A DNA stretch of 64,000 bases, taken from NCBI GenBank assembly GCA_037044905.1, contig JBAOKB010000154.1, positions 62,001-126,000 on the forward strand, in the 5' to 3' direction. Source of the DNA: Hortaea werneckii. Taxonomy: Eukaryota; Ascomycota; Dothideomycetes; Mycosphaerellales; Teratosphaeriaceae. The notes under the pieces were generated by a model. That model saw nothing but the letters and a program-made list of their open reading frames with translations, was not told where the DNA came from and did not search any database. Every line of letters starts with the position of its first letter. Within the stretch, counting starts at the first letter, position 1. This document shows, one piece after another, positions 56,701 through 64,000 of this stretch. Both the position numbers and the translations under genes were made by a program.

Positions 56701-59529
56701 TCCAAAAGACATTGGGTATACTCCTCGCTCAAGCACAGGACCCAACAGCGCAACACTTCCACCCCCCAATCTGAACGAAGGCCTCCGCATCTCGACATCG
56801 CAGATTGACATCTTGCCTGAAGTCTATGCAGCGGGAGAAAGTGCGAAGAATACGCCTGTGAATGACAGAAGCTCCAATTCTACGCCAGCTGCACCACCAC
56901 AGCCGAATCACGCACCACCTCCACCGCCTCCAGCTTCACACCTTCCACCCGGTATTCCGGAGGTGCCTCCGATACCTGCGCCTTACTCCGAGCGTAGTCC
57001 AAATGAGATCTCGCCGGTTATGCAAAAAGCTGTTTGGGCGGCTTCCGGGTCATCACGGCCTTCTGTCGACAGTCAGAGAGCGCAGGCTCCGGCTTCAATG
57101 CCGGGCGGCACCTCCATGTCCTCCTTTGCGCCTTCAACACGCAATAGCTCCGCAGATGCTGACAGTCAGGCGAGGCCAAGCAAGGCTTCATCGCCTGGTC
57201 CAGAACAAAAGCGACTCATGAAACGAAAGCATGTGATCAGGGAGCTACTCGACACTGAGCAAACTTATTACCAAGATCTGAAGATCATTGAGGATATTTA
57301 CAAGGCAACCTTGGCTGAGCTGGTATCAGCAGAGGACAAGAAGACACTCTTTGGCAACTGTGACGAGATCGAACGCTTCTCGATCCACTTCTTCGATGAC
57401 CTCAGAAAGTCGGTGGAATCCATATACAAGCCCCCCAAGCAGATGCGCTGGGCAGGCAAGCGGAGCAGCTTCTCAACCATGCACAGCGAAGCTACGGGGC
57501 GAACTTCATCCAGCAATCAAGACAATAACAACCTGGATGATGAGAAGGACCGAGCGACGACCATCGGAAAATGCTTTAATGACAACCACAAGCGGATGAG
57601 TGAGGTATACGGCTTCTACCTGCGGAACCATGATGCTGCTAACCAGCGACTTGCTGTGCTGAAGAACACGCCCAACGTCAAGTGCTGGCTCGATGAATGC
57701 CATAATAATGCTAGTGACATTACTTCGGCATGGGACTAGACTCACTACTTGTCAAGCCTACTCAGCGTGTTCGAAATACCCCATGCTTCTACAACAATTC
57801 CTGGACACTACGCCGGCTGATCATCCTGACCACGAACAATTGAAGCAAGCCTACAGGCAGTGCATTGACATGCTCACGAAGATCAACGATTTGAAGAAGC
57901 GTGAGGATGTTGTAGATACCATTATGAATCGGAAACCCAAGGACATAGATGTTCGCAGCGGCATTGCCAAAGCGTTTGGGCGACGGACGGAAAAGTTGAA
58001 GGAGCGCGTCGGTATCGCTGAAGCCTTCAAGATACTGAATTCGATGAGCTCGCGCACAGATTCGGTGGGCATTTTATAAGGCTTCAGATCTGCATGCGGG
58101 ACGTCCAGGATCATGTCAACCGGATTGACAAAACCATGGAGCAGATTACGAATTGCGCTGCCGCTTTGGACATGTTTACAGATGTCGCTACTAACAGTCT
58201 GCCCGAAGTTGAAGCCAAATGGCGCAGGTATGGACAGTCGATAAGAGAAATCGGCAGCATCGCTTTCCCCGAGCACAAAGCCGCAGTGCAACGGCGGTGA
58301 TTCAGCCAATGATTTCTTGCATCAAGCTACACGATGGACCGCAGAACGCTATCAACAAACGGAAGAAGCGCATAGTCGATTACGCGAAATGTCGCACCAT
58401 GGAAAAGAAGGGCGAGAAGCCGGACAAGAGGACTGCCGAATCTTCCGATGCGTACGTGGCGCTCAACGATCAGCTGAAAATCGAGCTGCCCAAGCTCTAC
58501 AACTTGACGGCGCAACTGGTACAGGGCTGTCTAAACTGCTTTTTGGAGATCCAGCTGAGCTGGTTCAGCATGTGGGAGCGCAAGTTGCGGCCGATACTTG
58601 AAGTGACAGACATTCCGAGCAGCATCCAGGAAATTGAGCCAGCTTTCCGACCTGATTATGATCTGATCAAGTCAAGGTTGACGGAGTTAGCAATCTGCAA
58701 CGGAGCTTGTCTAGCCGATTCAGCCAACTTCCTATCGCCCACTACCACCTTAGTCGACAAGTCGGAGGAGTCTTCTCTCAAGCGGCCGTCCACTCTGGAG
58801 AGTTCGAAGCGGACGCTGTCTGCGGGCAGCGACACCTACCAGATGTTTGGCATTACCAAGAGATACAGCAACGGCTATGCTTCCGGATCCGAAATGCCAT
58901 TGCCCGCAGATCACCGCGTGCGGTCGAATTCCTCCCTGTCCACTCGCGGAGCGCCAACCCTGCAAACTCCAGCATCTGGAATGTCTACCAACAGACCCTG
59001 GGCGAGCACCACAGGAACGCCGACCTCATCCTTCTCGACCAGCAGACCAGCTACCGCGAATGCCTCCTCCGGCCAGCCCATGATGTACCAGACGCCCCGA
59101 CAGAGCTCAGATAACTTCCGAAGCCCACGCTCATCTTCAGGTCAGACATACCTCAGCGCGTGGCCTGGTACTGCGTCGAGCTTTAGCGACAACCAACACA
59201 ATCATGGTATCTTCAACTCCGCCTTGCCGCCTGACGCCCTGCCGTCAAGTGCCGAGCAGACCCGCCCTGTAACGCCTGGCGAACAAGTCGCACCAGGCAC
59301 ACCCAATCAAAAGCCGCCTGCGATCTTCGTCTGCGCCTCGCTGTTCGAGTTCAGCATCGATAAAACCCGGAAAGAAGCCGGGTTTCCCTACCTAACATAC
59401 GTCCAGGGCGAAGTCTTCGACGTCGTCGCTCAGAAGGGCGAGCTCTGGCTAGCTCGGAACCAGGATGACTCCACCGGCGCCCTCGGCTGGATCTGGGAGC
59501 AGCACTTTGTCATTCTCTCGCAGGACTAG
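53721..59529 (+). CDS. Rho GEF with DH, BAR and SH3 domains
   Basis: Large exchange factor, DNMBP/Tuba-like layout, expected to activate a Rho or Cdc42 GTPase at curved membrane. Start MAEHDAAPPAAMPANVDGFI. About 1150 residues are low-complexity (Ser/Pro/Gln). DH domain from about 57215: KHVIRELLDTEQTYYQDLKI through LLVKPTQRVSKYPMLLQQFL. A BAR-like helical domain spans about 57950-58700 (RVGIAEAF, VQDHVNRIDKTMEQI, NKRKKRIVDYAK). The SH3 domain at the end begins PPAIFVCASLFEFSID and reaches LGWIWEQHFVIL. Eight missing single bases: 54266, 54847, 55422, 55886, 57737, 57770, 58029 and 58293 (each within a few bases). Repaired, one exon of about 1938 aa. Confidence 0.87.
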
Positions 59530-60553
59530 TGGTCTGACGATGAAATCAAATTGCGACCCTCCACGGTCTGAACCAATGGAAGAAATGCTTCATGCGGAGA
59601 GCCCATTCTGCCTCTTCCGAACCTTTTGTTTGACGGGTCTGGGTGGATAAGGGACATGGATGGAGGAAAACAGAAACGAAACAGAGCAAGAGAGGAACGA
59701 ACAGTCCCATTTGTATTACTTAACCCTTTTTTCTTTTCCTTTTTCTTTTAACGATCACTTACGACACAACACGCATGGACGTATTCACCCCCTTTTCTTT
59801 GCCCGGTGTATAATAATCCCTGAAGTTCAGCAACATAGGTAGAATGTACAGCGTCTCAGCGAATTTTTTTTTTTTTTAACTTCTCAGGCAGCTCCCGCGA
59901 AAAAGAGGACAGATGGAATCACGAGTCGTCTGAACAACTGGACTACTGACAGCGACAACTTATCCCGATCCGGACCGGCGAGGAAGGCGTTTGGTACCGC
60001 TGGCTGTACGAGGATTCTCTTCGCAAGGATGGACTGAAAGGGAAGGGTGGGCTGGAATGTGGGCTGGATAGATCTTATTACGCATGACTGGGATATAGGG
60101 ATATGGGACGGTCTGAGGCAGGGCGACGGCGCACTTTGGACATCGACATCAGTCGCGTCCTCGGAGTTTGTTATTTCTCCTAAGAAGTAGTGGATGAAGC
60201 AATATATAGGGTACCCCGGACTTAAGGCGATAGGTCTGTAGTCCTTGGGAGATGCGGGTTAGGGAATTGGGACGGGTGGGAAGGTAGGGGAGATGATGTA
60301 CACTACACAAGGGAGATTTCGTACTGCAAAGTCCCTATCCATTTTTGTGTGTATCCTGTGAGAATCATTAGGCATTTGGCAAGGGATCACGAAGGGAGAT
60401 AGAGTCGTTTCAATGCCCATCTGAGCTCCGCAAGCTCCATCACATGCGGCGGAACTTCCGGTGTCCGTGCGTGGAACTTGGCGTTTCTATCCAGTTGACG
60501 ATCAGCTGTAGACAGACGGACGTCACGAGCAAGTGAAACCACCTACATCGACC
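59530..60553. other. Intergenic, no gene recognised
   Basis: 1 kb between the RhoGEF and PAM17. Contains a T12 run near 59868-59879 and a T-rich 3' region. No gene seen. Confidence 0.5.
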
Positions 60554-61415
60554 ATGGCGACACTCCTAGGGCCCCGTGCCTCATGTCTGCGCTCATTCAA
60601 GCCTACAACGCAGGCTCTGGCCTCCCCAGCAAAGACCAAGGCAGCCGCCTTTAGCACCGTTCCGACGAAGCAGCCATTGACCCAGCTCCGCCTACCTGCC
60701 CGCCCGACGTCGCGTCCCAGCATAGTGTGTCGCGTTCCGCCTCAGACCTTCGCCTCTCCCGCCGTCGCCCTCCGACACAGCAGCAGCAGCTCCGCCGCCA
60801 ACCCCCCACCGACATCCTCACCTGGAACCGCTTCTTCGACCTGCGCAAGAAGCGCCGCTTCATCAACCTTGGCGCCTCCGTGATCACCGGCGCCGCCGCG
60901 CTCTTCACTTTCGGGCCCGTCGTGGCCGCCCAGGACCTGGACAGCTGGGGCGCGCAGATCTCCGGCCTTGACCCGTTCATCGTGCTCGGCATGAGCGGGA
61001 TCGTCATCGCGGGCGGAGGATGGCTGTGTGGGCCTAGCGTCGGCAGTGGGATGTTCAGTCTTTGGGCGAAGAGGCGGGGATGGAGTCAGGCGATTGCTGA
61101 GGTAAGGATGATTTTCACCCTGTACAGCGTTGGAAGGTTTCGAGTCATGGGATTAGGGATGGGAGTTCAAAAGCAATGCAAGGAAGGAGGGAGATTGATG
61201 TCCTTTGGATCGTAAATGCTGACTTGGAGGTAAAACAGAAAGAGAAGATCTTCTACGCCCGGATCAAGAAGCACCGCGCCGACCCTGCGTCGTCCAGCCC
61301 GCAGAACCCGATCCCGGATTATTACGGCGAGAAGATCGGCAGCGTGAAGGATTACCGGAGGTGGTTGAAGGACCAGAGGGCGTTCAACTTGAAGAAGAAC
61401 AAGAATTTGATTTAG
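60554..61415 (+). CDS. PAM17: Mitochondrial import motor subunit PAM17
   Basis: Inner-membrane subunit of the TIM23-associated import motor. Start MATLLGPRASCLRSFKPTTQ, a mitochondrial presequence. One C is missing in the C6 run 60802-60807; the true frame continues PPTDILTWNRFFDLRKKRRF. Two membrane segments follow (NLGASVITGAAALFTFGPVV and PFIVLGMSGIVIAGGGWL), separated by a short loop (AAQDLDSWGAQISGLD). Intron 61102-61238 rejoins IAE to KEKIFYARIKKHRADP. The end is RRWLKDQRAFNLKKNKNLI. Repaired length 241 aa. Confidence 0.93.
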
Positions 61416-61815
61416 GTGGAGCAAGGCCCTGCATGCATGAGTGAAGTATTATTTGTGCTGGTCCCTCAGATTGACTTTCTAAGGAGGGCTTGAACAGGAA
61501 GCATTGCGATGGCGTTCCCGAGGCGTCATGTCTTGTCTTTGGTGGTCTTCATTTGTATAATGTGAGGAGGAACTGGAGGGCTGATGCAAACAGATGTGCA
61601 GTGAACATGGTGATTTGTAATGGTACATATGAGTTATCATTTCCTCTTTGACTAACGACTTCGCACAAGATTGAACGTTGCTCCACCGCACTCTACCTTT
61701 GACGTGTCGCTGGCGTCCTTCATCCTTCTTCCCTCCTTAGAATTGAAAGACAAGGAGAGTCGCTGCCTACACAACTAGTGATGGCGCGACATGCCATAGT
61801 TCCTGAGAATCCATG
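61416..61815. other. Convergent 3' intergenic region
   Basis: 400 bp between PAM17 (+) and alcohol dehydrogenase (-). Nothing further seen. Confidence 0.55.
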
Positions 61816-62919
61816 CTAGAACTTGGCTCCAATCTTCTTCTCATTATTGATTTGCTCCTGATCGACAATGATCAAGGCTTTGCCTTGAATCTTACCACCA
61901 TGCACCATCTCGACCAGCTCGTGGATTTTGTCTAGACCTTGGAACGGATTGGTCTTGACACTGACGCCATGCTCGGCAATACATTTCAGCATACTCTTGC
62001 TTTCCTCAGCTGAAGATACCAGACTTCCACGAACGCGAATATCGCGGAAGATCAGCTCGTGGAAAGGGATCTTGACTTCGTTCGGCTGTGCTACTTGGAC
62101 CATAAGCCCGTGCATCTTCGTCACAGCACAGGCAAGCGCAGCAGCTGTCTCAGCATCGGAAAGGTTAACCGTAGCATCGGCACCATGCCCATTGGTCACG
62201 GCATGCACTTCCTTCACCACCTCCGCCTTACCCTTCCGCGCATCAACCACCACATCCGCACCGTTCTCCCTTGACAGCGCCAGCCCTTCTTCCCTGGCAT
62301 CAACCCCAATCACCTGCAACCCCAATGCCTTGGCAAACTGACATCCCAAATGCCCCAGCCCGCCCCCAGACCCCACAATCGCAATCCACTCCCCAGCCTT
62401 CAACCCCGTCTGCAACACCGCCCTCCACACCGTCCGTCCCGCGCACGCCAGCGGCGCCGCCGACAGGAAACTCACCCGATCCGGCAAAGGGGTCGTGGAC
62501 CTCGCATCGACCTTCACAAATTCCGCAAAGCACCCGGGGGCCGTGACCCCGACATGTCCGGCAACATTCGTACAGTACTGCGTCTGGTTCTCCGGCCCTA
62601 GACAATCCAGACAATGGCCGCAGGGATGCAGCGGCAAACCGCACATGACGCGGCTTCCGACGTGGAAGCCCGCCGCAGTGGCGATTTCCTCGGAACCGAC
62701 TGCGACGACGGTCCCTGCGCCTTCGTGCGAGGCCGTCTGGGGAGTTGGGACGCGGATCCGAACACCCCGGATTGGATCATCATGTCCGTGTGGCAGAAGG
62801 AGGCGGTGGCGACTTTGACCAGGAGGTCATGGGGTTCGAGATCTGTCGTTGGCGAGGGGACCGGGATGGTGTTTAGCTGGTAGGGTTTGTTGAACTCGAC
62901 CTACTTGGATGGCTTGCAT
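61816..62919 (-). CDS. Zinc-dependent alcohol dehydrogenase
   Basis: Medium-chain dehydrogenase/reductase, ADH1-like. Start 62919 (MQAIQV). Catalytic zinc ligands: Cys in ATASFCHTDMMIQ and His in ASHEGAGTVVAVG. Four-Cys structural zinc site: LHPCGHCLDCLGPENQTQYC. The NAD-binding Rossmann motif is AIVGSGGGLGHLGCQFAKAL with VIGVDAREEG (acidic residue favours NAD). Two breaks: an extra base at 62900-62901 (repaired: QAIQVVEFNKPYQLNTIPV) and a missing base in GGGG 62739-62742 (repaired: SQLPQTASHEGAG). Repaired length 367 aa, no intron. It carries a Lys-rich tail after VDQEQ. Confidence 0.9.
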
Positions 62920-64000
62920 TGTCTTTGGGAGGGTGGATGAGCCATGGTTTGTGTGCTGGTGTTGGTTCGGACGGAGGCTCAAGGAATACAAGTAGCTATT
63001 GGGACTTCCGTGGAAGGGGTGATCGTGTCTTGGTGGACCTTGTTCCTGAGTTGTTTTTTGGCTCGTGTCTTGGGAGTCTATGTATCGGAGATGCAATGTG
63101 GCTGACGAAAGGTGAGAGTTACCTTAAATACACATTTGTTTCATCGATGCTACCGTTCGAAGGTTCGAATTATTAAGCAATACCCTCGTTACATACATAG
63201 TTACTGGACGGGCACAAAAATGGGCAAACAGGGTAGGTTCGTCCATTCGTGTTCTCGGAGGGGGCATTTGGGTGGGGTAGCAGGTAACGTCATTGTGGAG
63301 GAAAGCCATTGGACATGTCAGTGGTTTTGATATAGGCCATTTTGTTCGTGCTCTATCAGTGAGCACCGCACTCAAGCTACGGCTCACAGACAATGTGCAC
63401 ATATTGGATGGGCCAGAGGTAGGAAAGCGCATAACATCAATTGACGAAGGCAGATGTCGCATTCCTCCATCAAGGTCGTAAAGCCGCCGGTCTCAGCCAA
63501 TGGCCGCGGCAGGGTTTCACCTTGAATGGCATTCATTGATCTGAGAATCTCCCATTGCGTTCCTTCCTATTTCGTATTATCTCAGTGCACGAGATGCTCC
63601 AACAATAGTCGTGGGACCTCCTTGCGTCCAACCTGCCGACAGCGCAATCTCCCTGACTCGCTCGCCAGCCCCGACTGCGCGCCCTGGAGTCAAGTTTCGA
63701 GCATCTGCTTACCTCAGCAGACGCTAGCCACTAGCGCGCTTTCGCCGCATAAAATCTCCCTCGCCCTCTCCATCCTCTTCCCTTTCGCTTCCTCATACTT
63801 ACCTTGTTGCGCTGTGGCAGCTCACGAATTGCCTACAGCTAGCAGAACCTCCTGCATTGCACAGCGCGGAGAGGAGCTGCTACGAGTCTCCTTCGGGGGC
63901 CTCGGCGGCGTAATTTTTGATGGTCTTCACTGCTTCGTCTTCACGGCGAACTTTCTCTTCTTTCATCAGTCTGTCTCATGCCTTGACTGGCTGGGGCCTG
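62920..64000. other. Intergenic to window edge
   Basis: About 1.1 kb, the promoter of the alcohol dehydrogenase and probably the 5' region of a gene beyond the window. The final 250 bases are C/T-rich. No coding sequence supported. Confidence 0.5.

Noticed and set aside
596..62919. Pseudogenes or a degenerate, duplicated chromosomal segment
   Set aside because: Breaks are almost all single-base, mostly in short runs; there are few if any missense-like losses in catalytic motifs, and unrelated essential genes are hit alike. Decay would also give stops and larger deletions.
63160..63185. GTTCGAA-type motif resembling a tRNA T-loop
   Set aside because: No matching acceptor stem, D-loop or anticodon arm could be found around it.
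1..64000. CRISPR array, defence island, mobile-element cargo or secondary-metabolite cluster
   Set aside because: No spaced repeats, transposase, reverse transcriptase, tyrosine recombinase, PKS/NRPS or terpene synthase motif was seen. The genes are ordinary fungal housekeeping genes.

Overview
The window is nuclear DNA of a filamentous ascomycete (Pezizomycotina). The evidence is short GT-AG introns of about 50-140 nt, compact genes, and a full set of fungal orthologues: PFA5 palmitoyltransferase, IES2, PAM17, eIF2B-gamma, a Rad53/Cds1 kinase, and a Pex22-like and a Pex14-like peroxin. A Dothideomycete is my best guess, with low confidence below subphylum. I place 28 protein genes and saw no tRNA, rRNA, transposon, viral relic, CRISPR array or biosynthetic cluster.

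Layout. 0-5 kb: LYAR-type zinc-finger protein (+), ARPC1 (-), single-RRM U2B''-like snRNP protein (+). 6-13 kb: secreted tandem four-cysteine protein (+), a long GAA repeat, eIF2B-gamma (-), Pex22-like protein (+). 14-20 kb: RNase P subunit POP4 (-), PFA5 (+), pyridoxamine-phosphate oxidase (+), an unrecognised probable mitochondrial protein (-). 20-28 kb: FHA-kinase RAD53 (-), histidinol-phosphatase (+), small membrane protein (+), a gene-poor stretch, FKBP12 (+). 28-36 kb: glycogen debranching enzyme (-), GST (-). 36-43 kb: TRM61/GCD14 (+), GH43 enzyme (+), CCCH protein (-), GNAT (-). 43-52 kb: Pex14-family peroxin (-), a tiny two-exon gene (+), IES2 (+), eIF2-gamma/GCD11 (+), glutamine-dependent NAD synthetase (+). 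53-64 kb: large DH-BAR-SH3 RhoGEF (+), PAM17 (+), zinc alcohol dehydrogenase (-).

The main property of the window is its sequence quality. Nineteen of the 28 genes, most of them normally essential or highly conserved, are each interrupted by one to eight one-base indels, usually in runs of two to eight identical bases. I count 38 by hand: about 26 missing and 12 extra bases. Allowing one base at each point restores family motifs, and every repaired model has a length divisible by three. I read this as consensus error in the assembly, not pseudogenisation, so naive gene calls here will be split or truncated. Coordinates below span each whole gene and name the breaks.

Functionally this is a housekeeping neighbourhood: translation initiation and tRNA modification (eIF2B-gamma, eIF2-gamma, TRM61), RNA processing (POP4, U2B'', LYAR), peroxisome biogenesis, actin and Rho signalling, chromatin and checkpoint control, and mitochondrial import. 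No operon logic applies. Several pairs are divergent and share a promoter region: ARPC1/U2B'', eIF2B-gamma/Pex22-like, POP4/PFA5, RAD53/HIS2, GST/TRM61 and Pex14/tiny ORF. I found no convincing new multi-gene system. The better leads are the tandem four-cysteine secreted protein, the roughly 65-unit GAA repeat, the 65-codon two-exon gene, the CCCH protein with an Arg-Asn repeat, and an EF-hand-like loop in the Pex22-like protein.
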